A stretch of DNA of 64,000 nt from an uncultured Pseudomonadales bacterium (GCA_958295875.1 OY282379.1:1984001-2048000); one strand, 5' to 3'; positions 48,234-57,177 are shown, counted from the stretch's first letter. The notes: generated by a model not told the origin, from the letters alone. Numbers and translations: made by a program.

Positions 48234-49769
48234 GTGTCGCGCCGTGCCAACCGCGAGGTTCCCGTGGACGGACGGCGCCACGCTGAGCGCTCCCTGAAAC
48301 CCCTCGTCGCCGCCCTTGCCGCCCTCGGCGCCGGCGCCGCCTATCCGCTGGGCTTCGCCCCCTTCGACTTCTGGCCAGCGACGGTGGCCGCCATGGCGGC
48401 GCTCTGTTGGTTGCTGTGCCGGCCAGCGGCACGGCCATTCGCCTACGGTTGGCTGTTTGGCGTGGGCAAGTATGGCGTCGGCATCCATTGGATCTACGTC
48501 AGCATCCACGTCCACGGCAATGCCGCGCCGTGGCTCGCGGCAACGTTGGTGGCGGTGTTCGTCGCCGCCATGGCGCTCTTCCACGGCGCTGCGGCGTGGG
48601 GCTTCGCGCGCTTGTGTGGCGGTGGCGGGGCCTGGGCGGCCCTCGGTTTCGCTGCCGTGTGGACGCTGACGGAATGGCTGCTGACGTGGTTCCTCACCGG
48701 CTTCCCTTGGCTGTTCGCTGGCTACGCCATGCTGGACACGCCCTTGGAGGCGTTGGCCCCCGTCGGCGGCGTGTTGCTAGTGAGCTTCGCCGCGGCGCTC
48801 ACCGGTGCCGGCTTGGCCCTTTGGCGCACTTGGCAGGCGCCGGCGCTGGCAGCCCTGCCTTGGCTAGGCAGTTTCGCCCTCGCGGAGGTGGCATGGACGA
48901 CGCCGGGCGCCGCGGCCAGCGCCGCGCTGGTGCAAGGCGCGGTGGCGCAGGAGACGAAGTGGCGCCCAGCTTCGGAGAAGCCGATTCAGGCTCGCTACGC
49001 CGCTCTATCCGGCCCCGTGTGGGATGCCGACGTGGTGCTCTGGCCCGAAGCGGCCATCACCACGCCGCTGCATCGCGCCACACCGTTCCTCGATGCCATG
49101 GCGGAACGCGCATCCGGCGCCCTCGTGCTGGGGCTTCCCATCGCCGAGCGTTCCCCAGACGGATGGACTTGGCACAACGGCGCGGTGGCGGTGGGCGACG
49201 GCGGCGGGCGCTACGTCAAGCGGCGCCTCGTTCCGTTCGGCGAATATGTGCCTTTCGCATCTGCCCTGCGTGGCCTCATCGACTTCTTCGACCTGCCGAT
49301 GTCCCGCATGGAACCCGGCCATCCGCGCCAGCCGTTGCTGCGCATCGGCGAACTGCGCCTCGCCATGTCCATCTGCTACGAGATCGCCTTCCCAGAACTG
49401 GTGCGCGGCGCGGCGGCGCGCGCCGACGTGCTGGCCACCATCAGTAACGACACTTGGTTCGGCGCCTCCATCGGCCCCCTGCAACACCTGCAGATGGCGC
49501 GCATGCGCGCCTTGGAGAACGGCCGCTTCCTGCTGCGGGCCACCAACGACGGCGTCACCGCCATCATCGACGCGCAAGGCCAAGTGACGGCGACGCTGCC
49601 GCGTTTCGAGCGCGACGTCTTGCGCGGCGAGTTCCAGACGATGCACGGCACGACGCCGTTCGGGCGCTGGGGCGGGGTGCCGTGGGTGGCGGCGCTGATG
49701 GTCGTCGTGGCGGGGCTTGTCGCTGCGCGGGCGGTGCGCGGCTGGCGCCGCTGTCGCACGGGGCGTTAG
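48234..49769 (+). CDS. lnt: Apolipoprotein N-acyltransferase
   Basis: 511 residues. Six to seven N-terminal membrane helices, then a nitrilase domain with the catalytic triad Glu (LWPEAAI), Lys (YVKRRLVPFGEYVP) and Cys (AMSICYEIAFPE). Final N-acylation of outer-membrane lipoproteins. GTG 48234 is the chosen start; GTG 48264 is also possible. A last hydrophobic helix lies near residue 480-500. Confidence 0.93.
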   Translation: MSRRANREVPVDGRRHAERSLKPLVAALAALGAGAAYPLGFAPFDFWPATVAAMAALCWLLCRPAARPFAYGWLFGVGKYGVGIHWIYVSIHVHGNAAPWLAATLVAVFVAAMALFHGAAAWGFARLCGGGGAWAALGFAAVWTLTEWLLTWFLTGFPWLFAGYAMLDTPLEALAPVGGVLLVSFAAALTGAGLALWRTWQAPALAALPWLGSFALAEVAWTTPGAAASAALVQGAVAQETKWRPASEKPIQARYAALSGPVWDADVVLWPEAAITTPLHRATPFLDAMAERASGALVLGLPIAERSPDGWTWHNGAVAVGDGGGRYVKRRLVPFGEYVPFASALRGLIDFFDLPMSRMEPGHPRQPLLRIGELRLAMSICYEIAFPELVRGAAARADVLATISNDTWFGASIGPLQHLQMARMRALENGRFLLRATNDGVTAIIDAQGQVTATLPRFERDVLRGEFQTMHGTTPFGRWGGVPWVAALMVVVAGLVAARAVRGWRRCRTGR

Positions 49770-49849
49770 CGAAGGGTCCTATCGTTCCTTATGGGCATCT
49801 TGCTGCTCGATGCCAAAGCGCTCTGCTCTGCTCCTATCGAGCGGCCGGT

Positions 49850-50527
49850 CTAAGGGCTCAACGCTGGGAGCGCCTCTACCTTCCGTTGGAGAGCGGCAAT
49901 CTGGTCGCGGTATCGTGCCGGCGACTCCGGCGGGTTCCCCACGGCCCACTCAAGCGTCTGCAAGAGCGTCTCTGCGACCTCGCGTACTCGAAGCCGTGCA
50001 TGGCCAGCGCCACTCTCGAACGCCAAGCCTTCCTGTGTGAACTCCATCGGAGCGCCGAACCAAGACAGCTCGATGTCGTCCGCAACGCGGCGAATGAACA
50101 AGTCCGGGAATATCCCGCCCGCCGCGGCGCTGCGAACGCCATGTCTAAAGTACCAGTCTTGGGCGTTCGCATATCGCTCTCTGCCGCGCGGATCGTCGGC
50201 AGCCATCCACTCGTCAAGAGCGCGATTGCACGCGGTCGCCGCAGGGCCCGTGCCAGGATTGAGCCAAGGGAAGCGCTCTTCGTGCAGCAACGCCACCCAG
50301 TTGGTTGCAAGCCAGTCCAAGAATGGCGCCAGATACCAGCACACATAGGGCTGTTGCTCTGTGCCTAGGCGAGTTGCCGTGACGTTGACGCCGGCCACAT
50401 GCATCGTCAACTGCCCCATGGACCAGCCGTAGTCGGCTGGTCGCCGCTCGGGCGGCTCGCAGTCATCAACCCAACGCATGCCGATCTGCACCGTGGCCGT
50501 GTTGCCGCAGCGCATCCACTCACGCAT
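49850..50527 (-). CDS. Unrecognised protein, 225 residues
   Basis: I do not recognise the family. Start ATG 50527 is supported by AGGA 7 bases upstream. Trp-rich and soluble, with CWYLAPFLDWLATNWVALLHEE (shown split: CWYLAPFLDW, then LATNWVALLHEE) and LFIRRVADDIELSWFG as distinctive segments. No signal peptide. It may be the N-terminal half of a larger regulator or protease in other genomes, but nothing here proves this. First gene of the accessory segment after lnt. Confidence 0.5.
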   Translation of the reverse strand: MREWMRCGNTATVQIGMRWVDDCEPPERRPADYGWSMGQLTMHVAGVNVTATRLGTEQQPYVCWYLAPFLDWLATNWVALLHEERFPWLNPGTGPAATACNRALDEWMAADDPRGRERYANAQDWYFRHGVRSAAAGGIFPDLFIRRVADDIELSWFGAPMEFTQEGLAFESGAGHARLRVREVAETLLQTLEWAVGNPPESPARYRDQIAALQRKVEALPALSP

Positions 50528-50533
50528 CGGCAC

Positions 50534-50764
50534 TTCCTAGCGCCCAGCGGATATCGTCGGCGTTCACGGCTCCGCAGGCGCCGATGCAGGGTGCGGTGGC
50601 TGACGCCGACCTCCCTCAAGGCGGCGCGTTCGGCGCAGCCGGCGGCGCGCAGCCCGTCGAACTGGCGGATCGCCGACAAGGTGCCCGCGAGCCTCGGCCG
50701 GCAGGTCGGCGTCGTCCACCCTGAAACTGTGGCACGATCTGATCCGCATCGATTCGATTCGCAT
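50534..50764 (-). pseudogene. HTH-bearing gene remnant (transposase- or regulator-like)
   Basis: Two minus-strand frames are needed: one reads FRVDDADLPAEARG, the other continues SAIRQFDGLRAAG, then AALREVGVSHRTLHRRLRS. The latter is a helix-turn-helix of the type found at transposase N-termini or in small regulators. The frame change lies near 50680. No complete gene remains. Confidence 0.4.
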
Positions 50765-50856
50765 GGCTCAAGTCCCCAATCAGTGAGTTTGCGTTCACTG
50801 AGGCTGCCCCGATCCGGCGCTACCTCGCCCCGCCATCGGCTGGCGCAGTGCCACGT

Positions 50857-51079
50857 CTATCTGAACCAGCACATGGCCGCCGCGGCTGCAGCAACTGCGC
50901 CGGCGGAGATGGCCGAAAGCAGCGTCGCAGCGCCGAACGCCTTGCCGAAGTGGGGGTGTCGACCTCGTCCTTGAAGCCGGCGGGATCGGTTCCCGGCATG
51001 CCGCCCAAGTGGCGCGTCGAGGCGTCGGGGAACTGCAAGCGGTGCCACGCTGCCATCACGCGGCGGAACAGGGGGCCGG
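50857..51079 (-). pseudogene. trbI: VirB10/TrbI C-terminal remnant with frameshift
   Basis: Minus-strand frame 1 reads AAWHRLQFPDAS, HLGGMPGTDPAGFKDEVDT; after a five-G run at 50952-50956 the next frame gives HFGKAFGAATLLSAISAGA. This is the conserved core of the VirB10/TrbI type IV secretion channel protein. The usual protein is over 400 residues; here only some 70 codons remain, adjoining the metalloprotease stop at 51084. It points to a lost conjugative element in this spot. Confidence 0.6.
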
Positions 51080-51083
51080 CGGA

Positions 51084-54000
51084 TCAAGGGCCGGCGGCCG
51101 GCTCCGATTCGACGGTTGACATTGGTCCGGTCTCCGACGGGATGACGAGTCGCCAGCCTCTGACCCACGACCGAGTGGGCGCGTCGGTGAGCTCGACTTT
51201 GACCACGAGCTCTCGACTCCTGCCAGGGGTTCGAGCGAGCACCGTAACGGTGGTCTCCCCGAGCTGGTCGCCGAGCGGCACGATTCGCAACACGCCATCT
51301 TCAACGTGCGCTTGGACCAACGCCGGGTCGCCGACGGTGACGCGATACTCGACGGCGTTGCCGAGGACGGCGAAGATCTCGGCGACGTTCAACGAGAGCG
51401 CGTCGCCGGTCGGCAGGTCTCGGTTGGATGCGTCCTTGACGATGCCGATACCTTCCCGGTACCACCCAATTTGGACCGCCTCGTCACTTCCCTCGGCCAG
51501 CCACCAGGCAACTGCCAGCCGTTCGTCCAACTCCAGCACGCTGTCCCGCAAGGTCTCCACGCTTATCGTCGTCTCCGTGGTGCCGGCGGCTACAACTGCT
51601 TCGCCTGAGGCCGGAGAATAGTCCACGCCCGCCTCGGCGAATGGCGGTGGGACGTGAGTGTGGCCATACGATGGAGAAAAAGTCCGCCAATGAAGCCTCA
51701 CGTCACTGTTGACAGCCGGTGCTAGCCGCACACGGAACACAAGCGCTTCACCCTCCGCCGCGGCGGTGTCGTGCATGCGAAGAGTTGGCTGGAAGACGAC
51801 GTCCACGCCGCGGGCCCGCAGCGCGGAGATGCGCGGCCCCGCCGACTCGTCGTCGAGTGGGTTGCCGCTAAGCTCAATGCGATCGCCGCGCCCCAAGCCC
51901 GTGTTCCTTCCGAGCGCCGAGATGTCCACTATCGCGTTTGCATTCAGGCCGAGCAATCCAAGGTTCGTCAGACCCGACAAGGGAAAGATGTCCTCTATCG
52001 CATTTGCAGTCAGGTAGAGCCATCTAAGGTTCGTCAGAGCCGACAGGGGAGAGATGTCCACTATCGCGTTCCCACTCAGGCCGAGCCATCCAAGGTTCGT
52101 CAGACCCGACAAGGGAGAGATGTCCTCTATCGCGCTTGTATACAGGTAGAGCCATCTAAGGTTCGTCAGACCCGACAGGGGAGAGATGTCCACTATCGCG
52201 TTTCCACTCAGGTCGAGCCATCCAAGGTTCGTCAGACCCGACAGAGCCGAGATGTCCTCAAGGTCATTGTCGCGAAGGTCGAGCCATCCAAGGTTCGTCA
52301 GACCCGACAGAGCCGAGATGTCCTCAAGGTCATTGTCGCGAAGGTCGAGCCATCCAAGGTTCGTCAGACCCGACAGAGCCGAGATGTCCTCAAGGTCATT
52401 GTCGCGAAGGTCGAGCCATCCAAGGTTCGTCAGACCCGACAGAGCCGAGATGTCCTCGAGGTCATTGCCGCTAAGGTCGAGTTCCCTGAGGTTAGCCAAG
52501 TAGTCGAAGTCGTCGTCGCTCAATGAGGCCAGTCCACGACCTGAGAGGTCCAGTGTCCCAACATCGACCAAATCCCAAGCCGTCACGTCGCCACAGTCGG
52601 CGTGTTCCGAAGCGTCGACGATGGCTTGCCGAACTGCCGGGGTGCGATCGCAGACGGAGACCGGGGCAACGGTACCCAGCTGTCGCAGCGAGACGGGCTT
52701 GCCGGCAATGGAGACGATGCCCGAACGGACTAGCCCCTCGTTCGTTCGGGCGCGAATCAAGACTCGATCTCCTTCCACCGCCACGTCCACGAAGGCTTCG
52801 TTGGTCACCGCGTGCCAAGGACAAGATGCGCCCGAAGTGCCGACCTCTATCGTCGCGCTGCCGCCGTCGGCCGGCATTTCGATGACCTCTCCCGACAGGT
52901 CGAACCGACACCGCGCGGATCGTTGGCGCCAGTTGGCCAATGCCCGCTTGTTTTCGTTGACGGCCCGGCTGGCGTCGGCCGGCCACTCGTCCGGCCCGGC
53001 GTCTTCTTCGGCGATGCCCATCGGGTCGCCATTGTCGTCGGGCCAGCGTCGGCGCGGGTTGGAAAGACGCAGTAGCCTTTCACAATGCAACCCGTTGTCA
53101 TGGCACTGGACTCCATAAGCCATGACGGTTCGCCAATGTCGTTCCTCCTCCGCGCCGGCGTCGAAGGCGCGCTGGTTGACGTAGCCGACGCCATAGAGCC
53201 GAACGGGGTCGTCGCGCAACCCCTGCTCTATGGCTCGCCGGTACTCCTCGCCGCCCTCGTGGGTGACCAATTGATAGGCATCGTGTTTCAGGCCCATGTT
53301 GTGGCCGACCTCGTGAACGAGCGTGCGGACCCACCCCGCAATGCTGAGGCCGAAAGGGCCCCAAAGAATGGCAACTCCGCCGACGTCGGTCTCTCCCGGG
53401 CCGACGAGCAAATGAACCAAGTCCGACGAGTAGGCGTCGCGGACGTCGTGTACCTCGGTCATGTAGCCGTCGTCGGCCTTTCCGAGGTGGTCTATCCATG
53501 TGCGACCCTTCGTTTGGTTGGCACCTTCGTAGTCGTAATGCACTTCCGTGGCGCCGACCAGATTGAGGCGCGTCTGGATGTCGCTGGCCAAGTATGCCTC
53601 GTTGGCGCCGGCGACGGCCAGGTCCACGAGCGCCTGCATGTTGCGCAGGCCGCCAGCGTCCAGTCGGGCGCCTTGCGTCCAGAACGCGAAGATGTCGATC
53701 GTCGAGCCGCTGTCTTGGTTTGCCGTGTCCCTTGACGTCGGCGCCGTGTCGCGGGCGCTGCCCGGTGGCGGCGGGATTGGTTCGGCCAGCGGCTTCCTCT
53801 CGGCGGGATCGGTCTTCTCGATCAGATAGGACCCGCCGCCCGCCGCGCGGATGGTGTAGTGGCCTTGGGGCGTCCAGACGTCGCCGACGACCACGGCGCC
53901 GTTCACCACCAGAACCACGCTGCTGACGTCCTTCATGCCGGCGATGTGTCCGGCCAAGGAATAGCCGCGCGAGGTCGGGGCGGCGCGCTCGATCACGGCG

Positions 54001-54302
54001 GTCATGTCCACGCCGTCCAGCAAGTTGAGCCGCAGCTGCGTGGCGCTGCCAGCGCTCGCTTGGCCGCGGGCGCGGGCAAGCTGATCCTTGGCGATTCCGA
54101 CAATCCTGCGCTGCGCCGCCGGGGTGTCCAAGCTCTTGCCGCCGCTTGCGTCGTCCTTGGCGCCCGCGCGCGGCTCGAGCAGCGGCGGAGCGTTCGCCGG
54201 GCGCGGGTCGAAGAAAAGCCCTGGCAGCGTGTCTTCAACCGGCGCCGGTTGTCCATGCGCGACGGCAGCGCTTGCCAGCAAAAGAAGGATGGCGCGTCGC
54301 AT
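51084..54302 (-). CDS. Secreted metzincin protease with BACON-like, LRR and Calx-beta domains
   Basis: 1072 residues. Signal peptide MRRAILLLLASAAVAHG; a propeptide-like region to about 200. Metzincin zinc site HEVGHNMGLKHD (His330, Glu331, His334, His340) with Met-turn VMAYG (Met394). Then a BACON-like beta domain (about 468-543), about ten 22-residue leucine-rich repeats (580-800; LTNLGWLDL...DISALSG type, internalin-like), a Calx-beta-like domain (about 835-940, AEAGVDYSPASG) and a last beta domain. Exported, likely acting on outside proteins; adhesion through the repeats is inferred. Start ATG 54302 gives a clean signal peptide but has no obvious Shine-Dalgarno. Confidence 0.82.
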   Translation of the reverse strand: MRRAILLLLASAAVAHGQPAPVEDTLPGLFFDPRPANAPPLLEPRAGAKDDASGGKSLDTPAAQRRIVGIAKDQLARARGQASAGSATQLRLNLLDGVDMTAVIERAAPTSRGYSLAGHIAGMKDVSSVVLVVNGAVVVGDVWTPQGHYTIRAAGGGSYLIEKTDPAERKPLAEPIPPPPGSARDTAPTSRDTANQDSGSTIDIFAFWTQGARLDAGGLRNMQALVDLAVAGANEAYLASDIQTRLNLVGATEVHYDYEGANQTKGRTWIDHLGKADDGYMTEVHDVRDAYSSDLVHLLVGPGETDVGGVAILWGPFGLSIAGWVRTLVHEVGHNMGLKHDAYQLVTHEGGEEYRRAIEQGLRDDPVRLYGVGYVNQRAFDAGAEEERHWRTVMAYGVQCHDNGLHCERLLRLSNPRRRWPDDNGDPMGIAEEDAGPDEWPADASRAVNENKRALANWRQRSARCRFDLSGEVIEMPADGGSATIEVGTSGASCPWHAVTNEAFVDVAVEGDRVLIRARTNEGLVRSGIVSIAGKPVSLRQLGTVAPVSVCDRTPAVRQAIVDASEHADCGDVTAWDLVDVGTLDLSGRGLASLSDDDFDYLANLRELDLSGNDLEDISALSGLTNLGWLDLRDNDLEDISALSGLTNLGWLDLRDNDLEDISALSGLTNLGWLDLRDNDLEDISALSGLTNLGWLDLSGNAIVDISPLSGLTNLRWLYLYTSAIEDISPLSGLTNLGWLGLSGNAIVDISPLSALTNLRWLYLTANAIEDIFPLSGLTNLGLLGLNANAIVDISALGRNTGLGRGDRIELSGNPLDDESAGPRISALRARGVDVVFQPTLRMHDTAAAEGEALVFRVRLAPAVNSDVRLHWRTFSPSYGHTHVPPPFAEAGVDYSPASGEAVVAAGTTETTISVETLRDSVLELDERLAVAWWLAEGSDEAVQIGWYREGIGIVKDASNRDLPTGDALSLNVAEIFAVLGNAVEYRVTVGDPALVQAHVEDGVLRIVPLGDQLGETTVTVLARTPGRSRELVVKVELTDAPTRSWVRGWRLVIPSETGPMSTVESEPAAGP
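52212..52475. repeat. 66-bp tandem repeat array encoding LRR units
   Basis: Four nearly identical 66-base units start at 52212, 52278, 52344 and 52410; each encodes one 22-residue leucine-rich repeat. Further diverged units extend to about 51948. The near identity at the DNA level suggests recent duplication and possible copy-number variation. Confidence 0.85.
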
Positions 54303-54315
54303 CAAGTCAATAGAA

Positions 54316-54344
54316 ATGACGTAATCGGACTTAGAGCCAATTTG
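54316..54344 (-). promoter_or_regulatory. Candidate promoter of the metzincin gene
   Basis: On the minus strand TTGACC, a 17-base spacer and GATTAC stand close to the metzincin start. The -35 is good, the -10 weak. The transcript would have a very short leader. The 300-base span 54303-54602 otherwise holds only the inverted repeat at 54354 and the upstream region of the small secreted gene. Confidence 0.35.
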
Positions 54345-54353
54345 GTCAAACTC

Positions 54354-54369
54354 TAACACAGGGGTGTTA
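54354..54369. promoter_or_regulatory. Inverted repeat upstream of the metzincin gene
   Basis: TAACAC (54354-54359) and GTGTTA (54364-54369) form a perfect inverted repeat with a four-base spacer, 52 bases upstream of the metzincin start and directly before its candidate -35. It could bind a dimeric regulator. Confidence 0.35.
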
Positions 54370-54602
54370 CGGCGGAGTCACCAGCCTAGCAAACATGTTA
54401 GCGCAAAGTCGCAGTGTCGCCCTTTTCGCTGGGCGGGAGGACGCCGGTTTGATTGCGGAGGGGGACGTTGATGACGGGTGCTATTTTTGGGCGCAGTCCT
54501 GTTAAACTGCCAAGGAACTCGACAATCGCCGTGCGACCGAGGATGCTCGATGGTGATAGGCTGCGGACTCGGCGGCGGAGCACGCGACAGGGAGCACACC
54601 TC

Positions 54603-55013
54603 ATGACCAGACGAACGCCATTTGCCAATCGAATCGGGTCGCTTTGCGCGGTGTCCGCCGTGCTGGCGCTGTCGTTGGCCACGTCAGAGGCCCAAGCCCA
54701 AGATGCCACGATCAGGACGGAGGCTTTCATCAGCACCGTCAATCGCACACGGGTGACGGCGGATGCCCACATGGGCGGGTGCGGGGTGCGCCTCGCGGAT
54801 GCGGTGCAAGAGGAGACGGGCCTGAATTGCCCCAACAATTGGGTCACCTTCAGTTGCATCGGCACGCACACGACCAAGGCGAACGCGATGCGCCTGTTCG
54901 ACTCTGCCCAACTGGCCTTTGTGACGGGACGGCGCGTGGCCGTGTGGGTGGATGACGTCCGCAAGCACAGTGGGTTTTGCTTCGCTTCGCGCCTTGACGT
55001 GCTCAGCAGTTAG
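54603..55013 (+). CDS. Small secreted protein, function unknown
   Basis: 136 residues. Signal peptide up to SLATSEAQAQ (about residue 32). The mature part is about 105 residues with four Cys (in MGGCGVRL, LNCPNNW, FSCIGTH and GFCFASR), which could form two disulfides. The pattern TFSCIGTHTTKANAMRLFDSAQLAFVT is distinctive but not one I can name. GGGAG lies 9 bases upstream of ATG 54603. Divergent from the metzincin gene. Confidence 0.7.
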   Translation: MTRRTPFANRIGSLCAVSAVLALSLATSEAQAQDATIRTEAFISTVNRTRVTADAHMGGCGVRLADAVQEETGLNCPNNWVTFSCIGTHTTKANAMRLFDSAQLAFVTGRRVAVWVDDVRKHSGFCFASRLDVLSS

Positions 55014-55167
55014 CCGTTTGCGGCGCGGTGGCGGGATAGCCCTCGGCCCGCCCTGACTCGAAGGGTGTTTGGTAGCGCTGCCCGCGTCATCTAGCAATCT
55101 AGCCAGTGCCTGCAACATCGGCGGCGCGGGTGTGGCGATCGCTGACGCCATCAGGCGCAAGCCCCCA

Positions 55168-56238
55168 ATGAAGAAGCTCATCGTTCACATCGGTTGTGGC
55201 AAGGGTGGCAGTTCCGCGATACAGCGGGGCCTGCGCCTCAATGCCGGCGCGCTAGCCGAGCAGGGCATCGTCGTGCCGAGCGCAGACCTTGAGGCCGGCT
55301 CGGCCGTCACTGGCCGACACACGCAGTTCTTCGAATCCCTCGTCGAGCGCCGTGCCGCAACCGACATCCCGTCGCTTGGCGATCTCTTGGACGCAGCCGC
55401 AGGGGACGGTGCGTCCACCCTCGTCTTGTCCGCGGAAAACCTCTCGAACCCGACGGGCTTCGAGAAGACGTTTGCCAAACTGAAGAGTCGCTTTGATGTC
55501 TTCATCGTGCTGTATGTGCGCCGTCAAGACGAGTATTTGGCATCGTCGTGGCAGCAGTGGAACGTGAAAGAAGGCCACTCGCTATTGTCTTGGGTCGCCA
55601 GGGGGGTCGGCATCCGTGGCGATTGGCTGCGGATGGTCGAGCCGTGGGCGGCCACTTTCGGCGACGATCACATCATCGCCCGCGTCTTTGACCGCGAGCG
55701 GTTGGTTGGCGGCGACGTGTTTCTTGATTTTGCCGATGTGCTGGATGCTGACGCGGGGCGCCTTGAGGCGCCGGGGGAACGAAATCCTAGCCTCTCGGCC
55801 ATCGTCAGCCGCTTCGTCGAGGGGCGTGGCTTCCTGTTCGACGGCCCGCACGACCAAGCGTTCTATCAGAGTTTGCGCGCGCTAGCGCCGGATCATTTCC
55901 AAGGCGGCAATGACCTGCCGCTTTTCAGCCCACATGAGGCGAAGGCGATCCTGAACCGTTATCGGCAATCGAATGAGGAGTTTCGCCGCCGTTACCTGCC
56001 CCACGTCAAAGGCCGGTTGTTCAGACCGGTTCGAGGCCAGGGCGAAGGGGCTGCGACCTCGGCCAACGTCGAGGCGCTGGAGCGCGGCTTCCTGCAGCGG
56101 CAGATATTCAGCCTGTACAAGCAGGTTGAGGAGTTGCGTCGCGCTAGCCCGAAACCGCGCCCCAAATCGCCTTCAGCGGCGGAGCCGCAACCCGAATCGC
56201 GTTTGCGCCGCTGGGCCACGTTTGGGCGGCGCGGCTAG
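55168..56238 (+). CDS. Sulfotransferase-like P-loop protein
   Basis: 356 residues. The start MKKLIVHIGCGKGGSSAIQ fits the 5'-phosphosulfate (PAPS) loop of sulfotransferases that read HIGxxKTGSSSIQ; the usual Lys-Thr is Lys-Gly. VLYVRRQDEYLASSWQQW matches the 3'-phosphate site of the family. The C-terminal 60 residues are Arg/Pro-rich. Likely transfers sulfate to a surface glycan. Its stop is directly followed by the rmlD-like start, so the two form an operon. Confidence 0.7.
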   Translation: MKKLIVHIGCGKGGSSAIQRGLRLNAGALAEQGIVVPSADLEAGSAVTGRHTQFFESLVERRAATDIPSLGDLLDAAAGDGASTLVLSAENLSNPTGFEKTFAKLKSRFDVFIVLYVRRQDEYLASSWQQWNVKEGHSLLSWVARGVGIRGDWLRMVEPWAATFGDDHIIARVFDRERLVGGDVFLDFADVLDADAGRLEAPGERNPSLSAIVSRFVEGRGFLFDGPHDQAFYQSLRALAPDHFQGGNDLPLFSPHEAKAILNRYRQSNEEFRRRYLPHVKGRLFRPVRGQGEGAATSANVEALERGFLQRQIFSLYKQVEELRRASPKPRPKSPSAAEPQPESRLRRWATFGRRG

Positions 56239-57177
56239 ATGCGCCGCCGGCGGGTGCTGTTGCTGGGAGCAGGCGGCAGGCTGGGCAGCGATGTGGTGTG
56301 CGCCCATGCTGCCTCCGGCGCGTCGTTTGACTTGGTGCCATTGAGCCGGCAGCGCTTGGATCTGGCACGGCCGGACGCTGTGGCCAAGGCTCTGGCCGAG
56401 GCTGACTTCGACGTGTTGCTCAATTGCGCTGCGTACCACGATACGGACGCCGCGGAAGACAACGCCGCGCTGGCGTTCGCCGTAAACGGGCAAGCGGTGC
56501 AGCGTCTTGCAGAGGTGTGCGCGGGCAAGGGCGCGCGTCTCATGCACGTCAGCACAGACTATGTGTTTGGCGGCGATGCGGCGCGGCGGCAGCCGCTGGC
56601 GGAAGGCGACCCCACGGCGCCGGTCAATGTCTACGGTGCCTCCAAGGCATTTGGCGAGACGCTGGCTCGGCTTGCGCTGGAAGACTTGGTGATTCTGCGC
56701 GTTGCCTCCCTCTTTGGGGCGTCGGCGGCCCACGCTGAGCGCGGCAACTTCGTCGAGACGATCATCCGCGTCGCGCGGGAGCGGGGCGAGCTCAAAGTGG
56801 TCGACGATCAGATCATGTCGCCAACCTTCACCGAGGATGCCGCAGCCATCGTCGTCAAGATGCTCACGGCACACTGCTCGCCAGGCACATACCATGTGGT
56901 CAACTCGGGCGCCGCGAGCTGGTTCGATTTCGCCACCTCGATTGTCGAGCGTTTGGGAATGGACGCGACGGTGACGCCATGCCGCAGCGACGAGGCGGGT
57001 CGGCGGGCGCTGCGGCCGGCCTTCAGCGCACTGGACAATGCCAAGGCGAGCGCCGCGTTTGGGCCCATCCCCTCGTGGCAAGATGCGCTGGGGCGCTGCT
57101 TGCAAGCGCGTGGCTTAGCCGAGAGCGCCGCGCCAAAGCGTGTGCCTCGCGCATCGGCGGCCAGCGCATCCAGTTGA
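56239..57177 (+). CDS. rfbD: dTDP-4-dehydrorhamnose reductase-like (RmlD family)
   Basis: 312 residues. NAD(P)-binding LLLGAGGRLGSDVV, the substrate region VSTDYVFGG and the catalytic YGASKAFGE (Tyr-x3-Lys) are intact; DQIMSPTFTEDAA follows. The last step of dTDP-L-rhamnose synthesis, or a related sugar reductase. rmlA, B and C are not in the window. The start follows the sulfotransferase stop with no gap. Confidence 0.85.
   Translation: MRRRRVLLLGAGGRLGSDVVCAHAASGASFDLVPLSRQRLDLARPDAVAKALAEADFDVLLNCAAYHDTDAAEDNAALAFAVNGQAVQRLAEVCAGKGARLMHVSTDYVFGGDAARRQPLAEGDPTAPVNVYGASKAFGETLARLALEDLVILRVASLFGASAAHAERGNFVETIIRVARERGELKVVDDQIMSPTFTEDAAAIVVKMLTAHCSPGTYHVVNSGAASWFDFATSIVERLGMDATVTPCRSDEAGRRALRPAFSALDNAKASAAFGPIPSWQDALGRCLQARGLAESAAPKRVPRASAASASS

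Noticed and set aside
51948..52475. Regular repeats considered as a CRISPR array
   Set aside because: The period is 66 bases without spacers, and the units encode in-frame 22-residue leucine-rich repeats.
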